Assembly (NCBI GenBank): GCA_937927335.1
Contig: CALBDU010000035.1
Coordinates: 106,273 to 170,272 of the forward strand
Source: an uncultured Clostridium sp.
GTDB taxonomy: Bacteria > Bacillota > Clostridia > Clostridiales > Clostridiaceae
Direction of reading: 5' to 3'
DNA length: 64,000 bases
Made by a program: the position numbers and the translations under genes
Notes under the pieces: generated by a model
Told to the model about the DNA's origin: nothing
What the model saw: the letters and a program-made list of their open reading frames with translations, nothing else
The model's database searches: none
Shown: in pieces, positions 26,734-34,526 of the stretch
Layout of the letters: every line of letters starts with the position of its first letter
How positions within the stretch are numbered: position 1 is the stretch's first letter

Positions 26734-27474
26734 CTATATAATCCCGCCATTAACATTTATAACCTGGCCGGTAATATAATCTGAATCCTCAGAGCATAAA
26801 AACGCCACAGTTTTGGCTACCTGGGTACAGGTTCCAAAATAGCCAAGGGGAATTTCCCACTTTAGAGCTTCTCTTTCATCATGGTTAAGAAAGCTGTTCA
26901 TGCCTGTTTCAATCACACCCGGTGCCACAGCATTTACCCTGATGCTGCTGGGCGCAAGTTCCTTAGCCAGAGCTCTGGTAAAAGAATCCACACCACCTTT
27001 GGCTGCTGAATAAATCACCTCGCAGGAAGCCCCTACAGCTCCCCACATGGACGAAACATTTATAATGGAACCGCTTTTTCTTGGCAGCATATATTTTAAA
27101 ACATGACTGGTACAGTTATAAACCCCCTTTAGATTTACATCCATCACCTGATCCCAGTCACTTTCATCCATATCAATAAATAGGCCTGTTCTAGAAATAC
27201 CGGCGTTATTAACAAGGATATCCACTTTACCGTATATCCTCATTGCCTCCTCAATGAGATTTTTTGCTTCTCCATATCTGGAAACATCTGCCTGAACTAC
27301 GGTGCCTATTCCTCCTGATTGGCGCAGGTTTTGCAAAACATTTTCGGCCCCTTGCCTATCGCTTTTATAATTTATCACAACATTTGCACCTAACGCCGCC
27401 AATTCTACAGCAATGGCCGCACCAATACCCCTGGAGGCCCCGGTAACCACAGCAACCCTGCCCTTCAGCTTCAT
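26734..27474 (-). CDS. Short-chain dehydrogenase/reductase (FabG/YmfI-like)
   Basis: A 246-residue classical SDR. The cofactor motif is TGASRGIG at ~12-19, then NNAG at ~90, catalytic Ser in INVSSMWG and YSAAKGG with the Tyr-x3-Lys pair (~155-159). The end is YITGQVINVNGGII. It is a 3-oxoacyl-ACP-reductase-like protein. It could be FabG or the FabG-like EF-P 5-aminopentanone reductase (YmfI), which I cannot separate from sequence alone. No fatty-acid synthesis genes are adjacent, which favours a non-FabG role. Confidence 0.88.
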   Translation of the reverse strand: MKLKGRVAVVTGASRGIGAAIAVELAALGANVVINYKSDRQGAENVLQNLRQSGGIGTVVQADVSRYGEAKNLIEEAMRIYGKVDILVNNAGISRTGLFIDMDESDWDQVMDVNLKGVYNCTSHVLKYMLPRKSGSIINVSSMWGAVGASCEVIYSAAKGGVDSFTRALAKELAPSSIRVNAVAPGVIETGMNSFLNHDEREALKWEIPLGYFGTCTQVAKTVAFLCSEDSDYITGQVINVNGGII

Positions 27475-27539
27475 ATGCTAATCACTTCCTAATATATATT
27501 ATTTTACTATTATAATATAAATCAGTATTTTAGTATATA

Positions 27540-27568
27540 GTGACACTTTTTGTTCAATGCTATATAAT
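27540..27568 (+). promoter_or_regulatory. Promoter for the DUF2156 gene
   Basis: GTGACA at 27540-27545, a 17-nt spacer and TATAAT at 27563-27568. Confidence 0.6.
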
Positions 27569-27613
27569 TAATATCGTACACAATTAATTTTAATTTATAT
27601 GGAAGGTGTAAAA

Positions 27614-28498
27614 ATGCTAGAATTTAAACCATTGACATTGAGGGATAAAAATACTTTCGACAAATACTTGACTCCCTACAACTTTGAGACCTGTGAATAT
27701 TCCTTTATCAACCTTTTGATGTGGAAAAGTGCCTGTGACATCCAATACACAATTTTAAAGGACTCACTTATAATCAAGAAAATTGATTTTGACGGCAGCA
27801 GTCATTTTATGCAGCCAATAAAATATAAAAAGGATGATCTTAAAGAAATCGTAGAGATATTAGAAAAATATAAACAGGAAAACGAAATGGATTATCTTTT
27901 CAAGGATGCAGAAGACAGCTTTATAAAGGATTTTAAGGAAATTTTCGGTGATAAATACTTCATTGAGGAAGACAGGGATAACTTTGATTACATTTACGAG
28001 AGCCAAAAGCTTATAAAGCTTTCCGGAAAAGTATTGCACAAGAAAAAGAATCATTATAATTATTTTGTGAAGAATTATGAACACAAGGATATGGAAATCA
28101 CCAATGAAATGATTAAGCCCTGCATAAGGGCTGCCAGAGAATGGTGCTGCAAAAATTCCTGCAAGGGTTATCTCCTTTATGAATTAAGAGCCATTGAGGA
28201 ACTGCTCATGAACAAGGATAACCTTAATTTAATCGGAATGGCAATCTGCATAAACGATAAAATATGCGCCTTCACCCTTGGTGAAATAGTTAATGATAAT
28301 ATGGCCATAATCCATGTGGAAAAAGCCGATTCTGATATCCGGGGCCTATATAACTATATTAACAGGGCCTTTACAGAAAAATATCTTAAGGATATTCCAT
28401 ATGTCAACAGGGAACAGGACCTGGGCATGGAAGGCCTTCGAAAAGCAAAAATGACCTATGAGCCTTCAGGCTTTGCAAAAAAATACATGATAAAATAA
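27614..28498 (+). CDS. DUF2156 / phosphatidylglycerol lysyltransferase-like domain protein
   Basis: A 294-residue soluble GNAT-fold protein of the DUF2156 family, related to the C-terminal catalytic domain of MprF but without its membrane part. Typical segments are the N-terminal FKPLTLRDKNTFDKYL, CEYSFINLLMW, the KLSGKVLHKKKNHYNYFVK segment, and YINRAFTEKYL...NREQDLGMEGLRKAK at the C-terminus. The ATG at 27614 follows GGAAGGTG; the ORF-extending ATG at 27599 overlaps that site. Substrate unknown; acyl or aminoacyl transfer is a guess from the fold. Confidence 0.8.
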   Translation: MLEFKPLTLRDKNTFDKYLTPYNFETCEYSFINLLMWKSACDIQYTILKDSLIIKKIDFDGSSHFMQPIKYKKDDLKEIVEILEKYKQENEMDYLFKDAEDSFIKDFKEIFGDKYFIEEDRDNFDYIYESQKLIKLSGKVLHKKKNHYNYFVKNYEHKDMEITNEMIKPCIRAAREWCCKNSCKGYLLYELRAIEELLMNKDNLNLIGMAICINDKICAFTLGEIVNDNMAIIHVEKADSDIRGLYNYINRAFTEKYLKDIPYVNREQDLGMEGLRKAKMTYEPSGFAKKYMIK

Positions 28499-28520
28499 AA
28501 AGAGCAGCAATGCTCTTTTT
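28497..28520. terminator. Bidirectional terminator
   Basis: AAAAAGAGCA / TGCTCTTTTT with a GCAA loop lies between the convergent DUF2156 and trmB genes. Confidence 0.88.
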
Positions 28521-29154
28521 ACTTTAACCTTCCAATTAAAAACATAGTATTCATGCCAAGACTTGTAAACTTTGCTTCATACTCGGTTACAATATTATAT
28601 TTAAAGCCGCTGTTATGAAGATCGTAGGTTAGAAAACCTATTTCAAAGCCGCTTTCCTTGAAATATTCGATGGAATCCTCAAACAACCCCTTATCATCGG
28701 TTTTGAACCATATTTCTCCGCCGGGTTTAAGAAAGCTCTTATACATGGATAAAAACCTGTTATGGGTCAGCCTCCTTTTATTGTGCCTTAGTTTTGGCCA
28801 GGGATTGCAGAAGTTTATAAATATCCTTCCAATTTCATCCTTGTCAAATATCTCCCCAACCCAGGCTATATTTAAAGGGATAAGCCTCACATTTTCAAGT
28901 TCCTGCTGCTGAAGCTTTTTTAAAGCATATATAAGCACCTCATCCTTTAGATCTATGCCAATATAGTTCTTGCTTTTATCCTCCAGGGCCTTTTGTGTAA
29001 TAAAGCCGCCTCTTCCACAGCCTAGCTCCAGATATATTTCGTTATTATTGTTAAACACCTGGCTCCAGCTGCCCTTATGCCCTCTTGGATCTGTAACCAC
29101 CAAGGGGCTGCTGTCCATTTCCGGCCTGGCCCACCACTTTTTTCTTAATCTCAT
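28519..29154 (-). CDS. trmB: tRNA (guanine-N7-)-methyltransferase
   Basis: A 211-residue SAM-dependent enzyme that makes m7G46 in tRNA. The N-terminal RLRKKWWARPEM is family-typical. SAM motif I is LELGCGRGGFI (~41-51), motif II is IGIDLKDEV, and the catalytic/substrate segment is FINFCNPWPKLRHNKRRL. Length and motif order match bacterial TrmB. The ribosome binding site is AGGAGG. The M50 protease gene ends 12 bp upstream, so the two are probably co-transcribed. Confidence 0.95.
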   Translation of the reverse strand: MRLRKKWWARPEMDSSPLVVTDPRGHKGSWSQVFNNNNEIYLELGCGRGGFITQKALEDKSKNYIGIDLKDEVLIYALKKLQQQELENVRLIPLNIAWVGEIFDKDEIGRIFINFCNPWPKLRHNKRRLTHNRFLSMYKSFLKPGGEIWFKTDDKGLFEDSIEYFKESGFEIGFLTYDLHNSGFKYNIVTEYEAKFTSLGMNTMFLIGRLK

Positions 29155-29166
29155 GTTTTCCTCCTG

Positions 29167-29811
29167 TTATACTATTAAGTTAATTAGATTTATGAACATA
29201 CTATAAAGATATTTTGATGGCAGCCCCACAATGTAAGTAGCTAAAGGGGTTGCCACAAATACCAGCAGGATTAAAAGCTGGTATTTATATAGGAAATCAG
29301 ATACCTTGTAAAAATGTGATGGAAAAAGGTCTCTCAATATATGAAAACCATCCAGTCCTGGAATAGGTATAAGGTTAAATACAAAAAGCATGCAGTTTAT
29401 GCTGATTATTGACAATAAAATAGTAGCTATTATGGTAGAAAGACTTCCCATGGTTATAAGACTGAAAATTCCAAGCTTATATAACAAAGCCGTTAATAAG
29501 GCAGCTAGCAATGCAACCAGCAGATTTGCCAAAGGTCCTGCCAGGGAAACCTTTAGATCATCCTTATAGTAATGCCGATATACACCGGGATTAGTCTGCA
29601 CCGGTTTAGCCCATCCAAAGCCAATGAGTAAAATCATAATGAAGCCTATAGGATCTATGTGCACAAAAGGATTCAAGGATAGTCTTCCCTGAAATTTTGG
29701 TGTTTTATCCCCCAGTTTGTCTGCCATATATGCGTGTGCATATTCGTGAAAAGTGAGGCCGATCAGTACTGCAGGGATTATTAGTATTTTATTTAATATT
29801 GCATTTTCCAA
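29167..29811 (-). CDS. Site-2-protease-type M50 membrane metalloprotease
   Basis: A 214-residue polytopic membrane protein. The zinc motif HEYAHAYMAD (HExxH, ~residues 23-32) is in the first region and the third ligand lies in FNLIPIPGLDGFHIL. There are about five or six membrane segments. There is no PDZ domain, so it belongs to the short 'Rip-like' M50 group found throughout Firmicutes, whose substrates are mostly unknown. The start is a TTG about 10 nt after GGAAGG. Confidence 0.88.
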   Translation of the reverse strand: MENAILNKILIIPAVLIGLTFHEYAHAYMADKLGDKTPKFQGRLSLNPFVHIDPIGFIMILLIGFGWAKPVQTNPGVYRHYYKDDLKVSLAGPLANLLVALLAALLTALLYKLGIFSLITMGSLSTIIATILLSIISINCMLFVFNLIPIPGLDGFHILRDLFPSHFYKVSDFLYKYQLLILLVFVATPLATYIVGLPSKYLYSMFINLINLIV

Positions 29812-29836
29812 TTATATCATTCCTTCCTGCTGTAAA

Positions 29837-29870
29837 ATAAAGGCGCAGCTGCATTCAGCTCCACCTTTAT
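29837..29870 (-). terminator. Terminator after the 29873-30892 gene
   Basis: The stem ATAAAGG / CCTTTAT with an inner AGCTG / CAGCT is followed by TTTTA on the minus strand. Confidence 0.7.
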
Positions 29871-29872
29871 AC

Positions 29873-30892
29873 TTATTGAAAAAGTGTTTTAACTATCTTG
29901 TTTTCGCTGATTGATACAACTCCTCCTTCGTAAATCTGAACAAAGTTGCCTGGATAGGTGTATTCCGTACCAGTACCTATTTCTCTCACATTACCCTTGA
30001 AGTTATCATTTACATATATCTTTCCCTTAGATGAAACATATATGTCACTTTTATCCACTTCCGTTCCAAGGTTAACCTCATTAAAGCTCTCCTTGCTGCC
30101 CAATTTTCCATAATATAATTTGCTTACCTTGCCATTTATATCATTGCCAAGATATATATTATCATTATAATCCACATCTACCAGAGAAAGCTTTGTTTCA
30201 CCCGGAATGGTTATTGGCGCAGTTTGTTTTGTGGCATAAATTTTGTTGTAGGTCAAATCCTCATATACAAGCTTGTCCTCATGAGGTATCAGTCTTATAT
30301 TTCCTATTACATATGCATTGGTTTCCACCTTATTCATTTCAGCCATGATATTAAGCCAGTATATGCTGTTTCTATTTCCTGTAAGGGCAATTTTAATATA
30401 AATAACATTAGTAAGAGGTGATGCTTCAATGTCTGTAACTTCAGCTTTTTTGTCCGACCAGGTTAGATCCTTTATTTTTTCCTTGGTGTCCTTGTCCACA
30501 TCATAATAGGCCAGTTCAAACTTGCTGCTTGACCCACTGGAGTATTTTTCTGCAATTAACATACGGTTTCTGTCGGAAAGCCAGGTATAATAGGATACCT
30601 TTGCTTTTGACTCCATTTCAACATTATTTACATCTCCGGTTTTGGTGTTGACAATTTTAAGGGCATCGCCGTCATAATAAGAGATATATCTTCCATTATA
30701 GGATACGTGTACATCGGTGGCATCCTCAGGAATACTTACTTCAGCGTCCTTTTTATTATTAAGGTTCGTAATTTTTTGAACAGTTATATTTGTGCTGTCA
30801 GATAAAAAGTAATTATTAATATAGAAGAGCCCTGCTCCCTGCAGCATTAAGGAAACAATCACCCACAGCATTATTCTCTTAAAAGTTTTCAT
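29873..30892 (-). CDS. Hypothetical exported beta-propeller-like protein
   Basis: A 339-residue protein with one N-terminal membrane anchor or signal peptide (MLWVIVSLMLQGAGLFYI). The rest is rich in repeating beta-strand patterns with Y-Y-D and S-x-D phrases (VSYNGRYISYYDGDALKIVN; YYTWLSDRNRMLIAEK; IYWLNIMAEM), suggestive of a WD40/DPP-IV-like propeller. No catalytic residues are evident. It follows the phosphodiester glycosidase gene by 21 bp, so the two are probably expressed together at the cell surface. Function unknown. Confidence 0.7.
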   Translation of the reverse strand: MKTFKRIMLWVIVSLMLQGAGLFYINNYFLSDSTNITVQKITNLNNKKDAEVSIPEDATDVHVSYNGRYISYYDGDALKIVNTKTGDVNNVEMESKAKVSYYTWLSDRNRMLIAEKYSSGSSSKFELAYYDVDKDTKEKIKDLTWSDKKAEVTDIEASPLTNVIYIKIALTGNRNSIYWLNIMAEMNKVETNAYVIGNIRLIPHEDKLVYEDLTYNKIYATKQTAPITIPGETKLSLVDVDYNDNIYLGNDINGKVSKLYYGKLGSKESFNEVNLGTEVDKSDIYVSSKGKIYVNDNFKGNVREIGTGTEYTYPGNFVQIYEGGVVSISENKIVKTLFQ

Positions 30893-30913
30893 CGTTTTCT
30901 CTCCTTAACCCTT

Positions 30914-31921
30914 CTATTTAACGTAAACCACCGAGGCTACTGATCTTTCCCCTAAAGGATCACAAGGATTATTCAATATTTCCTCGTCATAATACATGGT
31001 TGAGGAGGACCCGCCATCAAGATTAGTAGCGTTGTATGCCTGATATTTAACCATTATATTCTGAACATCCTTTAAGGATGCTCCAACACTCTTAGTTTGT
31101 CTGCCGTCTATAACCAGCAAAAGAATAGTTCCATCCTTGCGCTGGCCAATTGCCGTTCTTGGTGCTATTCCTTGTCCACCATCACCTGACTTTATTGTAG
31201 TTCTGCCATTTACTATAAGTGCCGGGCCAAAGGAAATTGCTTCGGAAACTCCCAGCTTTTTCATTTCGTTTAAACTGTGCTTTCCAACTAGTAAAACACC
31301 ATCATCTGTTAATGCCATAACTTCATTCTTGCTGTTTAAATCAGAAATATCATTGCTTATGACCTTGCCATTGCTCATTAGAATCCCTACAGGAATACCG
31401 CCGGTGCCTGTCCACTGTGTTGTTCCTGTTTTATCTGCAAAGCCTCCGCCGTTTACTGCTGCTATGGCTCCGTTATTTCTTGCTATCTGACTAGTCATTT
31501 CCCCTTCAGTGCCTAGCTTGCTGCTGTAGCCTACCTTAACTCGTGTTGGATCGTGAATTATAAGCATATATCCCTTGAATTTTGCTCCCTCGGATATTTC
31601 CTCCACATCTATGCTGTTATCGTGCTTGTTGCTGAACTTCAGGAGGCTTCCATCCTGCTGGATGGTTTCCACTGTATCTTCACTGAGAATTTTATTTATT
31701 TCTTCATCTGATAGAAATGTAGTTGCAATATATTGGTGACTCAGTGTAGACATTGCAGCTCCTACAATGGTTTTCTTCACGTTATTGAAAGGCCCGTAAA
31801 AAACAATTAATGGTGCTGTTACCGCTGTAAATACAAACTCAAAAATAAAGAAAGCCAGTACAACCTTCCATGAAAGTTTTTTCTTCTTGCATTTATTTTT
31901 ATTTTTTTCTATTCTTGTCAT
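30914..31921 (-). CDS. Phosphodiester glycosidase family (NAGPA-like) exported protein
   Basis: A 335-residue membrane-anchored protein (TM helix at ~20-45, WKVVLAFFIFEFVFTAVTAP). The extracytoplasmic domain carries family motifs: AAVNGGGFAD (~155), the Pro-Arg-Thr-Ala segment in GIAPRTAIGQRKDG, LLLVIDGRQ and NLDGGSSSTMYYD near the end. This is the active-site framework shared with the N-acetylglucosamine-1-phosphodiester glycosidase ('uncovering enzyme'). In Firmicutes such proteins probably trim cell-wall glycopolymers. It is first in a two-gene unit. The palindrome ATTGTACAAT lies 35 bp upstream of the start. Confidence 0.85.
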   Translation of the reverse strand: MTRIEKNKNKCKKKKLSWKVVLAFFIFEFVFTAVTAPLIVFYGPFNNVKKTIVGAAMSTLSHQYIATTFLSDEEINKILSEDTVETIQQDGSLLKFSNKHDNSIDVEEISEGAKFKGYMLIIHDPTRVKVGYSSKLGTEGEMTSQIARNNGAIAAVNGGGFADKTGTTQWTGTGGIPVGILMSNGKVISNDISDLNSKNEVMALTDDGVLLVGKHSLNEMKKLGVSEAISFGPALIVNGRTTIKSGDGGQGIAPRTAIGQRKDGTILLLVIDGRQTKSVGASLKDVQNIMVKYQAYNATNLDGGSSSTMYYDEEILNNPCDPLGERSVASVVYVK

Positions 31922-32010
31922 CTAATTAATCCTTCCTATGAGCATATCTCTTAACATTGTACAATATATGCCGGTTTTTTTAAATAGTAATTTTATTAAT
32001 ACTTTATTAA

Positions 32011-32039
32011 ATAAAAAGCAGTGCTTAAAAAAACACTGC
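32011..32039 (-). terminator. Terminator after the metal-binding lipoprotein gene
   Basis: GCAGTG / CACTGC stem with a 10-nt loop, followed on the minus strand by TTTTTAT. Confidence 0.8.
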
Positions 32040-32043
32040 CCTA

Positions 32044-32946
32044 TTATTTCAAGCTTTCATAAATAGATTCAAGATTAGCCTTCATGCTTTGCAGATAATC
32101 CATATTATCCTCTTTGCTTTCAACTGTATATATTTTTTTTACTTTACCGCCAATTTCCTGTGCCAGAGTTTCGGAAACCTTTGGACTAGCCAATTCCTCC
32201 ATAAATATTGTCTTTACATTATTTTTTTTACAGTATTCAATAAGGCTTTGCATTTTTTGCGGTGTAGGCTCCCCTTCTGCAAATACATTTTCCACACTGC
32301 TTTGCTGAAGGTTAAAATCATTGCAGAGATAGGCAAAGGCTGCATGGCCAGTTACAAAATGTTTGGTGCCCACACTTTCAAGCTTTGTTTTATATTCTTC
32401 GTATAAGCCATCCAGCTGTTTTTCAAAATTGGAATAGTTGCTTTCGTAATAGGCCTTATTGGAAGGATCTGCTTTAATGAGAGCATCCTTAATGTCCTGG
32501 GCTTCAATTTTTGCATTCTTAAGGCTCAGCCAAATATGGGGATCATATTCACCATGGTCCTGTATGGTCTTTGAATCTGAATTCTTTATGAGATAGCAGT
32601 TATCTGATGCATTAACAACAATAAGATTGCTGTTGCTGATTGACGACAAAGCCTTATCCACCCATGGTTCCATGCCCAAGCCGTTATATATAAACAGCTT
32701 TGCCTCAGAAAGCTGCTTTAAATCTTGGGCTTTAAGCTCAAAATCATGGGGCTCGGTGCCTTGCGGTATAATGGTATACACCTGTACCTTATCTCCTCCC
32801 ACTGCTTTTGCAAATTCGGAAATAGGGTTGAAGCTGGCAGCTATCTTTATTTTTCCGGTATTATCATTAACCTCTGATTTGGAGCATCCTGATAATGATA
32901 AAAGCATAATTAATGTTATAATTATTGATAATATTTTTTTATTCAA
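32044..32946 (-). CDS. Zn/Mn ABC transporter substrate-binding lipoprotein (ZnuA-like)
   Basis: A 300-residue cluster 9 (family A-1) solute-binding protein. The start is the TTG at 32946 preceded by AGGGTGATG, which gives a clean signal peptide and lipobox LSLSGC; the longer ORF from 32979 would not. Metal ligands are recognisable as His in GTEPHDFELK, YDPHIWLS and TGHAAFAYL, with an acidic ligand in the later part. The His-rich loop typical of high-capacity zinc binders is absent or very short, so zinc versus manganese is unresolved. It is divergent from its ATPase and permease genes. Confidence 0.88.
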   Translation of the reverse strand: MNKKILSIIITLIMLLSLSGCSKSEVNDNTGKIKIAASFNPISEFAKAVGGDKVQVYTIIPQGTEPHDFELKAQDLKQLSEAKLFIYNGLGMEPWVDKALSSISNSNLIVVNASDNCYLIKNSDSKTIQDHGEYDPHIWLSLKNAKIEAQDIKDALIKADPSNKAYYESNYSNFEKQLDGLYEEYKTKLESVGTKHFVTGHAAFAYLCNDFNLQQSSVENVFAEGEPTPQKMQSLIEYCKKNNVKTIFMEELASPKVSETLAQEIGGKVKKIYTVESKEDNMDYLQSMKANLESIYESLK

Positions 32947-32973
32947 ATCATCACCCTGTATAATTTTATAGTG

Positions 32974-33003
32974 TTGCAAGTTATTTGCATTTAGATATAT
33001 AAT
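32974..33003 (+). promoter_or_regulatory. Promoter and overlapping operator for the metal transporter
   Basis: TTGCAA (32974-32979), an 18-nt spacer and TATAAT (32998-33003) form a good promoter for the ATPase-permease pair. The perfect 5-5-5 dyad TGCAA-GTTAT-TTGCA (32975-32989) overlaps the -35. It is a likely binding site for a Zur/MntR/Fur-type repressor, but its sequence is not a consensus I recognise. Confidence 0.6.
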
Positions 33004-33044
33004 ACTACTAGGATTATTTTTTGTAAAGTGTACTGGAGGACTGT

Positions 33045-33698
33045 ATGATACATGTTAAAAATATGAATTATTCCTACAACTGGGAACCACCCTTTATATT
33101 AAAGAATATAAATTTAGATATAGAAAAAGGAAGCTATGTATCGATTCTAGGTGAAAACGGCAGTGCAAAGACTACCCTTATCAAGCTCATACTGAAGCTG
33201 CTTAATCCCTGCTCCGGCAATATCGAAACCAACACCTCCAGGGTTGGTTATGTGCCTCAGCATGTTGAAAAAATCAATTCCCAATTTCCAATCACTGTTT
33301 ACGAAACGTTAAGATGCCATCTGAAGGTTTCAAAATTCAAGGACATCAGGGCTATAGATGAAATACTGCAGCTCATAGGCATATATGACTTGAGGAATAA
33401 GCTTCTAAGTACTTTGTCCGGCGGTCAGGTTCAAAAGGTTTTTATTGCCAGAGCACTGCTTTGCAAGCCTGAGCTCATCGTGCTGGATGAACCCTCTACC
33501 GGCATAGATGTGGGAAGCCAGCATGACATATATTCTTTACTGAAAAAATTGAACAAGGAATTAAATATGACAATAATTTCAGTAGAGCACAATCTGGAGG
33601 CTGCAATTAAAAACTCCACCCATATCTGCAGGCTGCAAAATGGTACTGCAGTGCTTCTTCCAATTTCGGAGTACTCAGGAGGAAAACTTCAATGTTAG
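33045..33698 (+). CDS. Metal ABC transporter ATP-binding protein (ZnuC-like)
   Basis: A 217-residue ATPase. Walker A reads GENGSAKTT (~37-45), with Ala in place of the usual last Gly of the P-loop. The Q loop is GYVPQHVEK, the signature STLSGGQVQKVFIARAL, Walker B LIVLDEPSTGID and the H loop ISVEHNLE. ATP-driven import of zinc or manganese with the adjacent permease and lipoprotein. It overlaps the permease gene by 7 bp. The ribosome binding site is GGAGG. Confidence 0.9.
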   Translation: MIHVKNMNYSYNWEPPFILKNINLDIEKGSYVSILGENGSAKTTLIKLILKLLNPCSGNIETNTSRVGYVPQHVEKINSQFPITVYETLRCHLKVSKFKDIRAIDEILQLIGIYDLRNKLLSTLSGGQVQKVFIARALLCKPELIVLDEPSTGIDVGSQHDIYSLLKKLNKELNMTIISVEHNLEAAIKNSTHICRLQNGTAVLLPISEYSGGKLQC

Positions 33699-34495
33699 AA
33701 TACGGCTTTATGCAAAACGCCTTAATGGCGGGGATACTAATATCGGTTCTATGTCCCTGCGTAGGTGTTTTTCTGGTTTTAAAAAGATATTCCATGATGG
33801 GTGATGCATTATCCCACGCCTCCTTTGCTGGAGTTGCAATTGGCGTAATTACAGGTATCAACCCAATCATATCAGCCTTTGTTTTTACATCTGTCTGCGG
33901 CCTTTTAATAGAAAAGTTAAGAGGTTCCTTTAAAAAACAAGGAGACCTTATACTGGTTATTGTAATGACCTTGTCCATTGGTATTGCCATTACTCTTATA
34001 AGCTCAGGGAGAGCTAATGCTAATGTAAACTCCTATCTTTTTGGCAGCATTCTCACTGTAACCCGGGAAGACCTGGCAACAGTATTAATTCTAAGCCTGA
34101 TATCAGTTGCAAGCATATCATTTTTTTACAATCAGCTTGTTTATATAACTCTGGACGAAGACGGTGCAAGGATTGCAGGAGTAAAAGTTAAACTGTTGAA
34201 TTACCTTTTTGCCCTTCTTGTAGCCGCAACTATATCAGTGTCCCTAAGGATTATGGGCATTCTGGTGATATCCTCCATGATAGCAATGCCCGTGGCTGCC
34301 GCCATGCAGTTGTACAGGGGATTTCGTCAAACTCTTTTATTTTCTATATTCTTCGGATTTATAGATATAATAGCAGGACTATTTTTATCCTTTTATATGA
34401 ACTCTGCACCAGGGGGAACCATCGCTCTGGTATCGGTGGCCATGCTACTGATTGTAATGGCCGGAAAGAGAATAACGCAAAAAAAACACATGTAA
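33692..34495 (+). CDS. Metal ABC transporter permease (ZnuB-like)
   Basis: A 267-residue permease of the ABC-3 family with about eight membrane helices. Typical segments are YGFMQNALMAGILISVLCPC at the N-terminus, RYSMMGDALSHASFAGVAIG and VSLRIMGILVISSMIAMPVA. Completes the ZnuABC-like importer and ends at a terminator. Confidence 0.9.
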   Translation: MLEYGFMQNALMAGILISVLCPCVGVFLVLKRYSMMGDALSHASFAGVAIGVITGINPIISAFVFTSVCGLLIEKLRGSFKKQGDLILVIVMTLSIGIAITLISSGRANANVNSYLFGSILTVTREDLATVLILSLISVASISFFYNQLVYITLDEDGARIAGVKVKLLNYLFALLVAATISVSLRIMGILVISSMIAMPVAAAMQLYRGFRQTLLFSIFFGFIDIIAGLFLSFYMNSAPGGTIALVSVAMLLIVMAGKRITQKKHM

Positions 34496-34525
34496 AAAGG
34501 CTGAGAATAAATTCCCAGCCTTTTT
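34494..34525. terminator. Bidirectional terminator after the metal transporter
   Basis: A 10-bp stem (AAAAAGGCTG / CAGCCTTTTT) with a T run on the plus strand. It also follows, on the minus strand, the TAG that ends the extended rhodanese gene, consistent with that gene's frame really running to 34527. Confidence 0.88.
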
Positions 34526-34526
34526 C

